Source: Thermomonospora catenispora
Lineage (GTDB): Bacteria; Actinomycetota; Actinomycetes; Streptosporangiales; Streptosporangiaceae
Direction: 5' to 3'
Assembly: GCF_006363815.1 (NCBI RefSeq)
Contig: NZ_RRYT01000020.1
Span: forward strand, 1-64,000
Length of the DNA stretch: 64,000 nucleotides
The first letter of the stretch is position 1, and every line of letters begins with the position of its first letter. The notes beneath the pieces are model-generated. The model was given only the letters and a program-made list of their open reading frames with translations, was not told where the DNA came from and made no database searches. The position numbers and the translations under genes are program-made. Positions 35,204-44,001 of the stretch are shown in pieces.

Positions 35204-35538
35204 CGGGTCGCCACCTCCCGCAGCAGCGTGTCCACCCCGCGCGTGAACGTCTCCCAGTCGGCCGCGGTACGGCGCAGCATCTCGCCGCCCGCCTCGGTGA
35301 TCCGGTAGTACTTGCGGGCCGGACCCGACTCCCCTTCACGCCATTGCGCGGTGACCATGCCGGTGCGTTGCAGGCGCAGCAGCACCGGGTAGAGGGTGCC
35401 GCCGCGGATCGGTCCGAGCCCGGCCGCGTCCAGGGACTGCGCCAGCTCGTAGCCATAGGACTCGCGGCGGAGCAGGACGGCCAGAACGCACAGGTCCAGT
35501 ACTCCGCGCAGCCATTGGCCGCGTCGTTCGTGATCCAC
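35200..35538 (-). CDS. PadR-family transcriptional regulator
   Basis: A 112-aa regulator with the PadR winged helix: LRGVLDLCVLAVLLRRESYGYELAQSL (shortened motif LLRRESYGYELAQ), GGTLYPVLLRLQRTGMV and ARKYYRITEAG. GTG 35538 is chosen as start; an upstream TTG at 35577 would run through the likely operator. It heads the ABC transporter operon with ATGA overlaps and presumably represses it until the substrate appears. Confidence 0.9.
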   Translation of the reverse strand: MDHERRGQWLRGVLDLCVLAVLLRRESYGYELAQSLDAAGLGPIRGGTLYPVLLRLQRTGMVTAQWREGESGPARKYYRITEAGGEMLRRTAADWETFTRGVDTLLREVATR

Positions 35539-35556
35539 GCGCGACAAGCTAGCACA

Positions 35557-35570
35557 GCCATCTAGATAGC
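35557..35570. promoter_or_regulatory. Candidate PadR operator
   Basis: GCCATCTAGATAGC is a near-perfect palindrome around ATCTAGAT, 19 nt before the padR start codon. The position overlaps where the promoter should be and suits autoregulation. Confidence 0.45.
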
Positions 35571-35604
35571 ACCGCAAACTAGTTGGAATCCGCCGTCGGC
35601 GGGA

Positions 35605-36888
35605 TCAGCGGCGACGCGAGGCCGCCGCCGCGGCGCGACGGCGCCGGCGCATCAGCGGGCGGGTCGGAGGTCGGGGGGCGCGGGGGATGCGAAGGACCGA
35701 GCGGCGGATCACCGGGCGGCGCCGCGCCGAGCGGTGCGCCAGGGGTCCCCGCCCGGCGGCGTGCAGCTCGTCGATCAGACGGTCGAGGTGGACCAGCAGC
35801 TCGCCGTGCAGCGGCCAGTGGCCGGAGTCCTCGCGCAGCAGGCCGCCCAGGTCGTCGCGGCGGCGGCGGGCGCGGGACAGCCGGCTCGCCAGGTCGCCGG
35901 TGCACCGGGCGGCGTCGGCGGCGGTGGCCGCGGTGACGGCGCGGGTGTAGAGGTCGGTGCCGCGCGACAGCTCACGCAGCGCGGCGGCCAGCCGGTCGCG
36001 CACGTCGGCCTCCCACATCGCGGCGCCGAGGCCGGCTCGGTCGGCGTGCACCAGGGCGGTGCGGTCGGCCATGGAGCGGGCGAGCCCGCGGATGCTCACG
36101 GCCGCGTGTTCCAGGTGCTCCAGCGCGGTGCGCAGCACCGGCCCGGCCCGCCCGGCCGAGCCGACCCGGGTGCGCGGGTTGAGCCGGGCGCTGTCCTCGG
36201 CCTCGGTCAAGGCCCGGTCGACCTCGCGGATCTGCCGGGCCAGTTCGCGGGAGCGGTGCAGCCAGCGGTCGGCGGTCCTGCGGTCGGGCTCGACCGCCAG
36301 CCCGTCGGCCATGTGCTCCAGCAGCGTCCCCATCGACCGGCCGAGCTCGGCGACGGCCTCGGCGGCCGGCCGGACCCGCACCGGAGAGGTCAGCAGCCCG
36401 GCCGTCATCCCCACGCCGGCGCCGATCAGCGTCTCGACGATCCGGTCCAGCGCGGCGGTCTCGCTGCCGAGCTGCAGGATCAGCATCGCGCTGATCGGCA
36501 CCTCCAGCATGTGGTCGCCCAGCCGCAGCAGATGCCCCAACGCCAGCGCGGCGGCGACGGTCGCTCCCAGGCTCCACCAGGTGAAGCCGACCAGGTCGAC
36601 CAGGACGACCGCGACGATCACCCCGGCGGTGACGCTGACGATCCGTTGGACGCCGCTGCGCAGGGTCTGCAGCAGCGAGACCTGCACCACCAGCAGCGCG
36701 GTCAGCGGGGCCAGCACCGGCGCCGGCTCATCCAGCAGCCGCAGCGCCATCAGATACGCGGCCACCGCCGTCGCCACCAGCCTGGTGATGGCGACGGCGG
36801 CGGGCTGCGCCCTGCGGACGGCGATCCGGATCAGCCTCGGCGGGGCGACGGTGCGAAGACGACGGCGTACGGCATGGCGTACGAGCAC
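35605..36888 (-). CDS. FUSC/aromatic-acid-exporter-like membrane protein
   Basis: A 427-aa protein. Six hydrophobic helices between residues 30 and 175 (ITRLVATAVAAYLMALRLL, PVLAPLTALLVVQVSLLQTL, ...) form one FUSC-type half-transporter. The C-terminal 250 residues are a helical, charged cytoplasmic domain ending in an Arg-rich tail. Related proteins include aromatic acid exporters; transport of anything here is unproven. GTG start with GAGG 10 nt upstream. Confidence 0.75.
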   Translation of the reverse strand: MLVRHAVRRRLRTVAPPRLIRIAVRRAQPAAVAITRLVATAVAAYLMALRLLDEPAPVLAPLTALLVVQVSLLQTLRSGVQRIVSVTAGVIVAVVLVDLVGFTWWSLGATVAAALALGHLLRLGDHMLEVPISAMLILQLGSETAALDRIVETLIGAGVGMTAGLLTSPVRVRPAAEAVAELGRSMGTLLEHMADGLAVEPDRRTADRWLHRSRELARQIREVDRALTEAEDSARLNPRTRVGSAGRAGPVLRTALEHLEHAAVSIRGLARSMADRTALVHADRAGLGAAMWEADVRDRLAAALRELSRGTDLYTRAVTAATAADAARCTGDLASRLSRARRRRDDLGGLLREDSGHWPLHGELLVHLDRLIDELHAAGRGPLAHRSARRRPVIRRSVLRIPRAPRPPTRPLMRRRRRAAAAASRRR

Positions 36889-36915
36889 GATGCGGGAACC
36901 TCGGCGGAAAGGGGT

Positions 36916-36955
36916 GATCGAACGGAGATCGAACGCGATCGAGGGATCGGAACGG
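36916..36955. repeat. Short GATCGAAC-type direct repeats
   Basis: Four degenerate copies of GATCGAACG start at 36916, 36927, 36937 and 36945, just upstream of the FUSC gene. The spacing of 8-11 nt might seat a regulator, or it may be slippage. Confidence 0.4.
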
Positions 36956-37086
36956 GTCGGACGGACGCCCGATCGGGCGGAATCAACGACCCTCTAGGTT
37001 CGAACACCGCTCTCCGGCCGTTATTCCCGCTCGATTCCCGTGTCCGATCCCCGCCGGTGCGGCGTTCCCGCATCGTGCGCCGGACC

Positions 37087-38298
37087 TCAGCGCGAGACGC
37101 GCACCTCCCGCAGGCTCTGCACCGGGTGGTCGCCCTCGCTCTGCAGCCGGTACTCCTGGCCGAACATCTCGCGGTGCTCGTCGATCACGCGCTCGCTCGG
37201 CGGCTTCTCGTCGCCGTGGATGCGGCTCTGCATCCGCTCGAACCGCTCGTGCGCCTCCCGGACGTATCCGGCGCCCAGCGTGGTCAGGTCCACCTGGGTG
37301 GCCAGCAGTTCGCGGATGTACTCCTTGTTGGGCTCGAAGGTGACCGGCGGCGGCAGCTCCCGGGCCAGGATCGACTCCGGCTCGCGTCCGTCGTGCTTGC
37401 GCATCAGCTCGCAGGCCAGCCGCAGGTGCTCCAACTCCATGTTGAGGTGCAGCTCCCAGACGGCCTTCACCTTCGGATCGCTCTCGGTCTCCATGAACGA
37501 GTGGTACATGTAGCACTCGTTGTACTCGTGGTGGACCAGGCGCTCGTACCAGGTCTCACCGGGGTCGACCAGCGATTCGTAGTGGGTGACGTGCTCCTCC
37601 TCGATGAGGCCGATCTCCTGGTAGAGCTGGCGCGCGATCGGCTCCATGTACTGGGGACCGACGTTCATGTAGAAGTTCATGGTCTGCTGCTCGGCCGCCA
37701 TGATGGTCAGCGCGTGCAGTTTGGAGATCGGCTGCGCCTGGTTGCGGTCATAGGGGGTGCGCACGTTGTCCATCGGGTCCCGGTGATGGAGCATCGTCGG
37801 GCGGCCCGGCATCACCTCGGTGAGGTTGTCGACGAGCTTCTCCGCCTTGCGGTGCTCGATCATCTCGTACAGGTTGGCGTACCGGTACAGGTGGTCGAAA
37901 TCCTCCAGCACGCCGAATTCATAGGCCTGCTTGAGATAGGGATCGGGCTCCATCCGGGCCACCCACCCGGTCAGATCGACCGCCACCTGCTCATAGGCGA
38001 TGGTCGTCTCCAGCACCGAGGATTGGCCGGGCAGCAGCCAGTTCACGGTCTTCTGCTGCTGCTGTTCGATGTACCGGACCTCGGCGAGCTGCTGTTTGAC
38101 CTCCATCTCCGGACAGACCCGGGAGAAATGGTGGCTGAAGAAGATCGCCTCGGTCTCGATGCCGTTCATCGTGATGATGCGGCATTTGGTGTAGGGGTCG
38201 GCGCGATCGGGGTCGACGGGCTCGACGTTGAGCTCGCGCCAGTTGCGCAACTGCCGGTCCAGCGGGATGCCTCGGTGCTCCAGCGGGTTGAACGTCAT
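37087..38298 (-). CDS. Ferritin-like domain protein
   Basis: A 403-aa soluble protein of mostly helical character. Repeated Glu/His motifs in the middle and C-terminal parts (MAAEQQTMNFYMN, GLIEEEHVTHYESL, EYNECYMYHSFMET, MELEHLRLACELM) have the spacing of a four-helix di-iron site, as in ferritin-like and rubrerythrin-like proteins. I do not know a named family with this full length. It is divergent from a hemerythrin-like protein, which hints at iron or oxygen/peroxide handling. Confidence 0.7.
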   Translation of the reverse strand: MTFNPLEHRGIPLDRQLRNWRELNVEPVDPDRADPYTKCRIITMNGIETEAIFFSHHFSRVCPEMEVKQQLAEVRYIEQQQQKTVNWLLPGQSSVLETTIAYEQVAVDLTGWVARMEPDPYLKQAYEFGVLEDFDHLYRYANLYEMIEHRKAEKLVDNLTEVMPGRPTMLHHRDPMDNVRTPYDRNQAQPISKLHALTIMAAEQQTMNFYMNVGPQYMEPIARQLYQEIGLIEEEHVTHYESLVDPGETWYERLVHHEYNECYMYHSFMETESDPKVKAVWELHLNMELEHLRLACELMRKHDGREPESILARELPPPVTFEPNKEYIRELLATQVDLTTLGAGYVREAHERFERMQSRIHGDEKPPSERVIDEHREMFGQEYRLQSEGDHPVQSLREVRVSR

Positions 38299-38481
38299 CG
38301 TTTCGCTACACCTCACTGTGTCGTCGGTCGCTCGCCCGCCGTACCCGGTGATCGGTCGGTCTTCACCCATCCGCACCGCAAATTTGATTTGGTCACAGAC
38401 GCGCCGTACCGCAGGCATGATCCCGGTCTGCACCGGGTAGGGGGCCGCGCGCATCCGACGACCGTTGTGAGGAGTGGAGCG

Positions 38482-39036
38482 ATGGCCCAGGCGACGATGG
38501 TGAAGAACGACGTGGTCGATCTGCTGGTGGCCCAGCACTCGCAGATCCGGGACCTGTTCGCCGAGACGATGGACTCCGCCGGCGATCGGCGCAAGGACGC
38601 GTTCCGGCGGCTGGTGCGGCTGCTGGCCGTGCACGAGACCGCCGAGGAGGAGATCGTCCATCCGCTGGCCCGGCGCAGCCTGCCCGGCGGCGAGGGCATC
38701 GTCGACGACCGGCTCGCGGAGGAGCGGGAGGCCAAGGAGCTGCTGGCCGAGCTGGACGGGATGGACGTGGAGGACCCGCGGTTCCTGCCCAAGCTGGACC
38801 GGCTGCGGATCGCCGTGCTCACCCACGCCCGGGCGGAGGAGCGGTACGAGTTCTACCGGCTGGCCGACGAGTTCGACGACTCCCAGCGCGCCGCGCTGGC
38901 CCGCGCGGTCAAGGCCGCCGAGGCGACCGCCCCCACCCGCCCGCACCCGGGCACCGAGAGCGCGACCGCCAACCTGCTCACCGGTCCGGTGAACGCGATG
39001 GTGGACCGGATCCGCGACATCCTGCGCAAGGGCTGA
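38482..39036 (+). CDS. Hemerythrin HHE-domain protein
   Basis: A 184-aa protein. Its HHE cation-binding pattern is visible: LLVAQHSQIRDLF, LLAVHETAEEEIVHPLAR and VLTHARAEERYEFYRL supply the His/Glu ligands for a di-iron centre that could bind oxygen or react with peroxide. The last 50 residues are an Ala/Thr/Pro linker and an amphipathic helix. GGAG precedes the ATG. The divergent promoter region (38299-38481) is shared with the ferritin-like gene and contains an AT-rich patch near 38378-38400. Confidence 0.88.
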   Translation: MAQATMVKNDVVDLLVAQHSQIRDLFAETMDSAGDRRKDAFRRLVRLLAVHETAEEEIVHPLARRSLPGGEGIVDDRLAEEREAKELLAELDGMDVEDPRFLPKLDRLRIAVLTHARAEERYEFYRLADEFDDSQRAALARAVKAAEATAPTRPHPGTESATANLLTGPVNAMVDRIRDILRKG

Positions 39037-39272
39037 TCGGCCCGCCGCTCCCCGGGCGCGGAGCCGGTTCAGCGGGGGAACCGCGGCTCCACGATCGTCT
39101 CATCCGCCACGGCCTCCCGGTGGAGGCCGCGCGCCTGCGGCAGAAGCCGGAACAAGACCGGCGAACCCTCCCGGTGCGAATCGGACAAGGTTTCGGACTC
39201 GCCGAGCACGGTCACTATCCGTCGCACGGAGTGATCGCTTCCTTACGCTTTGCATCGGGGGTTTCTCAGGCG

Positions 39273-40898
39273 ATGAAGACGATCAACAGCGCGCGGCCTT
39301 GGACGGTGGCCGCGGGCTCGACGGCGGCGGTCACCGCCGCCCTGGTCACGGCCGGACTGGTGATCAAGGAGATCGCCGGTCCGGAGCTGCACGTGGCCGC
39401 CGTCCGCGACAGGGCGGTGCTCAACCGCGAGGAGGCGCGCGCCCAGACGGTCGCCGTCACCACCGACAGGCCGGGGAAGGTGCGGGCCCGGCTCGACGGC
39501 CGGCCGCTGGAGCTGCGGTCCCACGGCGGCAGGCTCGTCGCCGACCTCGGCCCGCTGCCGGAGGGCGAGCACAAGCTGACCGTCACCGCGCCCGGCGGAC
39601 TCCCGCTCACCGGCGGCACCGTCACCCGCACCTTCCGGGTGGACGCCACGCCGCCGTCCATCACCGTCGACGCGCTACGGCCCGCCGCCGCCGACGGGAG
39701 GCCCGCCCATCTGCAGGCGCGTTCGCTGCGCGAGCCGTTCACGGTGACCGGCCGCCTCCGCGGCGGGAGCCGGCTGCTCCACGAGGGACGTCCGGTGAAG
39801 CTCGACAAGGGCCGCTTCACGCTGCGGTACCGGACGCCGCCGGACGCGGTGCGGCTGACCGCCTATGACGCCGCCGGGAACCGCCTCGAGCGGCACATCC
39901 CCGTCGTCGTCCCGCATCCGGAGATCCGCGCGGTGCACGTGACCGCCCTGGCGTGGGCGTCCGAGACGCTGCGCAACCGCGTGCTGACGATGATCCGCGA
40001 GGGCCGGATCAACGCCGTCCAGCTCGACATCAAGGACGAGGACGGCATCATCGGCTACGCCTCGCAGGTCCCGCTGGCCCGCGAGGTCGGCGCGGCCCGC
40101 CCCATCTACGACGCCCGCAAGGCCATCGACGAGCTGCACCGGATGAACGTGCGGGTGATCGGCCGGATCGTGGCCTTCCGCGACCCGCAGCTGGGCCGGG
40201 CGTCCTGGAAGGCGGGCAAGCGCGACCGCCTGGTGCAGACCCCCGGCGGCCAGGCGTACGGGGCGCACTACGGCGCCCAGTCGTTCACCAACCTGGCCAA
40301 CCCCGAGGTCCGCAAGTACAACATCGACCTCGCGGTGGAGGCGGTCAAGCTCGGATTCGACGACATCCTGTACGACTACGTGCGCCGCCCGGACGGCCCG
40401 CTGAAGTCGATGCGCTTCCCCGGCCTCAAGGGGTCGGTGGAGGACAGCGTGGCGTCGTTCATCGCCGAGACCCGACGGCTGGTCCGCCCCCACGGGGCGT
40501 TCCTTGGGGCCTCGGTCTACGGCATCGCCGCGACCCGGCCGCTGGAGATCGGCCAGGACATCGCCAAGATCGGCAAGCACGTCGACTACGTCGCGCCGAT
40601 GCTGTACCCGTCGCACTGGGCGCCTGGGGAGTTCGGGATCGGCAACCCCAACGCGCAGCCGTACAAGACGGTCTACGCCTCGATGCTGACCTTCCACAAG
40701 GTGCTGCGCGGCACCTCGGCGCAGGTCATCCCGTGGCTGCAGGACTTCTCGCTGGGACACCCCTACGGGAAGGCCGAGGTCAGGGCGCAGATCGACGCCG
40801 CCGCCAAGACCGGCAGCAGATCGTTCCTGCTGTGGGACCCGGCCTGCCGCTACCACCCCGAGGCCCTCGAGCCCCGTGAGAACTGGAAGAGCGCATGA
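39273..40898 (+). CDS. Putative glycoside hydrolase (DUF4015/GHL-type), exported
   Basis: A 541-aa protein. An N-terminal hydrophobic segment (residues 9-30) acts as signal anchor. Residues 35-225 contain one or two beta-sandwich modules (RTFRVDATPPSITVDAL; AVRLTAYDAAGN). The TIM-barrel domain follows: INAVQLDIKDEDGIIGY, VRVIGRIVAFRDP, GFDDILYDYVRRPDG and YVAPMLYPSHW are typical of DUF4015, a predicted polysaccharide hydrolase. Its stop overlaps the start of the deacetylase gene (ATGA), so the pair probably acts on the same exopolysaccharide or wall glycan. Confidence 0.85.
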   Translation: MKTINSARPWTVAAGSTAAVTAALVTAGLVIKEIAGPELHVAAVRDRAVLNREEARAQTVAVTTDRPGKVRARLDGRPLELRSHGGRLVADLGPLPEGEHKLTVTAPGGLPLTGGTVTRTFRVDATPPSITVDALRPAAADGRPAHLQARSLREPFTVTGRLRGGSRLLHEGRPVKLDKGRFTLRYRTPPDAVRLTAYDAAGNRLERHIPVVVPHPEIRAVHVTALAWASETLRNRVLTMIREGRINAVQLDIKDEDGIIGYASQVPLAREVGAARPIYDARKAIDELHRMNVRVIGRIVAFRDPQLGRASWKAGKRDRLVQTPGGQAYGAHYGAQSFTNLANPEVRKYNIDLAVEAVKLGFDDILYDYVRRPDGPLKSMRFPGLKGSVEDSVASFIAETRRLVRPHGAFLGASVYGIAATRPLEIGQDIAKIGKHVDYVAPMLYPSHWAPGEFGIGNPNAQPYKTVYASMLTFHKVLRGTSAQVIPWLQDFSLGHPYGKAEVRAQIDAAAKTGSRSFLLWDPACRYHPEALEPRENWKSA

Positions 40899-41923
40899 AC
40901 GCAACGATGACGCGCCTCGCGGCGATCGTGTCGGCGGGGGCGCTGGCGGTGTCGGCCTGCGGAGACTCCACCGAACGGGCGGGCGACGCGGCCGGGAAGG
41001 CCGCCGGGAAGACCGCCGACGCGTCCGCCCGACCGGTGGACCCGGCGTCGGTGCGCGCGAACGAGCTCGGCCGGGTGCCGGTGCTGATGTACCACCAGAT
41101 CGTGCCCAAGCCCGCCAGCGTGTACGACCGGACCCCGGCCGAGTTCCGGGCCGAGCTGGAACGGCTGGCGCGGGAGGACTATGTGCCGATCACCGCGACC
41201 GAGTTCGTCACCGGGCGGATCGACATCCCGGCCGGCAAGCATCCGGTGGTGCTGACCTTCGACGACTCCACGATCAGCCAGTTCGCCCTGGGGCCGGACG
41301 GCGCCCCGCGGCCGGACACCGCGGTGGGGATCCTGCTGGACGTCGCCCGGCGGCATCCGGGGTTCCGGCCGGTGGCGACCATGTTCGTCAACTCGGCGCC
41401 GTTCAACGACCCGGACGGGCGGCGGACGCTGACCTGGCTGCACCGGAACGGCTTCGAGATCGGCAACCACACCGCCACGCACGTCAACCTGGGCTCCTCC
41501 AACGCCGCCACGGTGCAGCGGGAGATCGCGGCCAACCAGAAGGCGATCACCGCCGCCGTGCCGGGGGCGACGGTGCGGACGCTGGCGCTGCCGTTCGGGA
41601 TCAAGCCGAACCCGCCGTCGCTGGCGGTGCACGGTGAGCACGGCGGAGTCCGATACCAGCATCTGGGGGTGTTCCTGGTGGGGTCGAACCCCTCGCCGTC
41701 GGTGTTCGACGCGTCGTTCGACCCGCAGAACATCCCGCGGATCCGCTCGCAGGGTCCGAAGGGACCGGACGCGAACTTCGCCTCCACCCGGTGGCTGAAC
41801 GACCTGGCCTCCGGCAAGGTCGACCGCTACACCTCCGACGGGGACCCGACGAAGATCTCCTATCCGCGGGGGACGACCGCTCAGATCGCCCCGGCCTGGC
41901 GGAAGCTCGCCCGACCCTACTGA
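40895..41923 (+). CDS. Polysaccharide deacetylase lipoprotein
   Basis: A 342-aa exported lipoprotein: signal peptide with lipobox LAVSAC, Ala-rich linker, then a NodB-type carbohydrate esterase 4 domain. VPVLMYHQI, LTFDDST (the catalytic base and metal Asp) and NHTATHVNL (metal His pair) are all present. These enzymes remove acetyl groups from N-acetylhexosamine polymers. It is translationally coupled to the glycosidase-like gene upstream and followed by a strong terminator. Confidence 0.9.
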   Translation: MNATMTRLAAIVSAGALAVSACGDSTERAGDAAGKAAGKTADASARPVDPASVRANELGRVPVLMYHQIVPKPASVYDRTPAEFRAELERLAREDYVPITATEFVTGRIDIPAGKHPVVLTFDDSTISQFALGPDGAPRPDTAVGILLDVARRHPGFRPVATMFVNSAPFNDPDGRRTLTWLHRNGFEIGNHTATHVNLGSSNAATVQREIAANQKAITAAVPGATVRTLALPFGIKPNPPSLAVHGEHGGVRYQHLGVFLVGSNPSPSVFDASFDPQNIPRIRSQGPKGPDANFASTRWLNDLASGKVDRYTSDGDPTKISYPRGTTAQIAPAWRKLARPY

Positions 41924-41976
41924 GCCCGGGCCGCCTCCCGCTCCGACGCTCCGCGGGCCCGGTCCCGCCGAAGACG

Positions 41977-42008
41977 AAGGTCCCGCCGCCCGGTCGCGGC
42001 GGGACCTT
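41977..42008. terminator. Strong bidirectional terminator
   Basis: AAGGTCCCGCCGC and its exact complement form a 13-bp stem with a 6-nt loop, followed by TTTCCTT on plus. It separates the convergent deacetylase and copC genes. Confidence 0.85.
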
Positions 42009-42033
42009 TCCTTCGGCTCTCCTCGGCCGGGTC

Positions 42034-42594
42034 TCAGTCCTTCGCCGGTCGCCTGCGGAGCGCGGCGGCCCCGCCGGCCAAGGCGGCGATCACCAGCACC
42101 GCCAGGATGACCCACCACCAGGAGGCTCCGCCGTTCTGATCGTCCTGCGACCCCGCCGGGACGGCGGCGGGCGTCGACGCGGTCTCCTGGGACGGCGCGG
42201 ACCGGTCGGCCGGGGTCGAGGGGGCGGCCTGCCCCTCGACGGTGAAGGCGAAGCGGCCGGAGATCGGGTGGCCGTCCCGGGCGACCACCCGCCAGCCGAC
42301 CGTGTACTCGCCGGGCGGCAGCTCCGCCGCCAGCGGCTGGGTCACCACGGCGCCCTCGGCGACCGCCCCGCCGCTCTGGTGCTCGGCGCCGTCCGGGCCG
42401 GTCACCACGACCCGCGGCTCGATCGACCGGTTCACCTCGTCGGTGAAGGTCAGCACGACCTCCTTCGGCGGCGCCACGGTCTGCCCGTCGGCGGGCGAGG
42501 ACTCCTTGAGGGAGGTGTGCGCCTGAGCGGTCGGGGCCAGCCCGATCAGCAGGGCGGCCATCAGGGCGGGCAGCAGTCTGCGGGCATGCGTCAT
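42034..42594 (-). CDS. copC: CopC-domain copper-binding protein
   Basis: A 186-aa exported protein. The signal peptide ends at AQAHTSL, making the copper-ligand His the first mature residue, as in the CopC/YobA family. The beta-barrel core follows (SPADGQTV, EVVLTFTDEVN, GEYTVGWRVVARDGHPISG with the second His). A linker and one C-terminal membrane helix with a basic tail anchor it. It lies downstream of a membrane protein that may assist copper uptake. Confidence 0.9.
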   Translation of the reverse strand: MTHARRLLPALMAALLIGLAPTAQAHTSLKESSPADGQTVAPPKEVVLTFTDEVNRSIEPRVVVTGPDGAEHQSGGAVAEGAVVTQPLAAELPPGEYTVGWRVVARDGHPISGRFAFTVEGQAAPSTPADRSAPSQETASTPAAVPAGSQDDQNGGASWWWVILAVLVIAALAGGAAALRRRPAKD

Positions 42595-42641
42595 CGTGTC
42601 CTGGTGTCCTTTTCCTTCGTTCGGCCGGTGTCCTCTGGTCG

Positions 42642-43220
42642 TCACGCGCACCGAACGAGAGGCGGCCCCCGCAGCACCACCGAGTGGCGGATCTCCGTCC
42701 TCCGCGGCCGGGACGGCGTGTCGGGGTGCGGCGGAAGCCGGCGATCGGGGACCGGGAGCGGCTCCGGCGGCGCGGGCAGCGCGGCCAGGGCGAAGGCGGC
42801 CAGACGCCGGGCCAGCGACCAGGCCAGCCGCTCGCCCCGGCGCAGCCACCACGCCGCCGCGACGGCCGCGAGGAGATGCGCCAGCGTCATCCGAGGGCCG
42901 CTCGTCCCGGCGGCCTGCCCGACGTGCACGGCGTGCGCGGCGGCGGGCGGCCCCTGGTCCGCCTGCACGGCCGAGAACAGCACGTGCAGCCCGAACTGTC
43001 CGCCCAGCAGCCCGCCAAGGATGGTGGGCAGCGAACGCTCGTGCCCGGACAGCACCCAGGCCACCGCCGTCGTCCCCGCCCAGCCGATCGCCGCGGTGAG
43101 GACGGCCGCACGCGCGTCCGTCGCGCCCGACGCCGCGCTGTGCCCGATCAGCGTCAAGGACACGCACACGGCCGCGAAGACCGAGGCGCGCAACAGGCGG
43201 GCGGGCGGACGTACGGGCAT
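42642..43220 (-). CDS. Membrane protein upstream of copC
   Basis: A 192-aa protein with four predicted membrane helices between residues 8 and 150 and a Pro/Arg-rich cytoplasmic tail. Several histidines lie at helix ends (IGHSAAS, LSGHERS, HAVHVGQ), which could bind metal. No named family is recognised. It lies 47 nt upstream of copC on the same strand, so a joint role in copper handling is a reasonable guess. ATG 43220 follows GGAG. Confidence 0.65.
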   Translation of the reverse strand: MPVRPPARLLRASVFAAVCVSLTLIGHSAASGATDARAAVLTAAIGWAGTTAVAWVLSGHERSLPTILGGLLGGQFGLHVLFSAVQADQGPPAAAHAVHVGQAAGTSGPRMTLAHLLAAVAAAWWLRRGERLAWSLARRLAAFALAALPAPPEPLPVPDRRLPPHPDTPSRPRRTEIRHSVVLRGPPLVRCA

Positions 43221-43258
43221 GACGGCTCCATCATGCCACCCGGGCCCCCACCCCACTG

Positions 43259-43274
43259 TCGAACACAGGTTCGA
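43259..43274. promoter_or_regulatory. LexA box (SOS operator) upstream of alkB
   Basis: TCGAACACAGGTTCGA matches the actinobacterial/Gram-positive LexA consensus TCGAAC-N4-GTTCGA exactly. It sits 22 nt before the alkB ATG; a TAGACT at 43284-43289 could be the -10 element, so the box covers the -35 region. Confidence 0.8.
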
Positions 43275-43296
43275 TCTCTGGCCTAGACTCGGCGTC

Positions 43297-43926
43297 ATGA
43301 CGGCGTTCCAGGCGTCCCTGCTCGGCTGTGACGAGGACCCCCGGCCCGGTCCGCTCGGCGACACGGTGCACCGCACCCCGCTGGCCCACCGGGCCTGGAT
43401 CGACCTGCGCCCCGGCTGGCTCCTCGGCGCCGACGACCTCTTCGAGCACCTGTTGACGGTCGTCCCCTGGCGCGCCGAACGCCGCCGCATGTACGACCGG
43501 ATCGTGGACGTCCCCCGTCTGCTGGCCCGCTACGACGAGGGCGCCCCCCTCCCCCACCCCGTCCTGCGGGAGGCGCTCGAGGCCCTCAACGCCCACTACG
43601 CCGGCGAAGCCGGCTGGCCCTTCCGCACCGTCGGCCTCTGCCTCTACCGCGACGGCCGCGACAGCGTCGCCTGGCACGGCGACACCGGCGGCCGAGGCGC
43701 CACCGAGGACACCATGGTCGCCATCCTCTCCCTGGGCGCCCCTCGCACCCTGGCCCTGCGCCCCCGGGACGATCACCGCCGGACCGTCCGCCGCACCCTC
43801 GGCCACGGCGATCTGCTCGTCATGGGGGGTTCCTGCCAGCGCACCTGGGAGCACGCCGTCCCCAAGACCGGCCGTCCCGTCGGCCCTCGCATCAGCGTCC
43901 AGTTCCGTCCGCGGGGCGTCCACTGA
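43297..43926 (+). CDS. alkB: AlkB-type alpha-ketoglutarate-dependent dioxygenase
   Basis: A 209-aa Fe(II)/2-oxoglutarate dioxygenase that removes alkyl groups from DNA bases (1-methyladenine, 3-methylcytosine) by oxidation. The iron ligands are His127 and Asp129 in WHGDTG and His186 in TWEHAVPK. Arg198 and Arg204 (PRISVQFR) would bind the cosubstrate. GLCLYRDGRDSVAWH and SLGAPRTLALR are family motifs. A perfect LexA box upstream indicates control by the SOS response. No ada gene is adjacent. Confidence 0.92.
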   Translation: MTAFQASLLGCDEDPRPGPLGDTVHRTPLAHRAWIDLRPGWLLGADDLFEHLLTVVPWRAERRRMYDRIVDVPRLLARYDEGAPLPHPVLREALEALNAHYAGEAGWPFRTVGLCLYRDGRDSVAWHGDTGGRGATEDTMVAILSLGAPRTLALRPRDDHRRTVRRTLGHGDLLVMGGSCQRTWEHAVPKTGRPVGPRISVQFRPRGVH

Positions 43927-44001
43927 TCCCTTGACGATGCGCGAACCGCTCCCGGGATGCGCTACTCTTTCTTCCGACGGCACGCCCCGAGCGGCCGCCA
44001 A

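Noticed and set aside
37005-37020. Second LexA box near GGTTCGAACACC
   Set aside because: The half sites face the wrong way and lack the four-base spacing of the SOS consensus.
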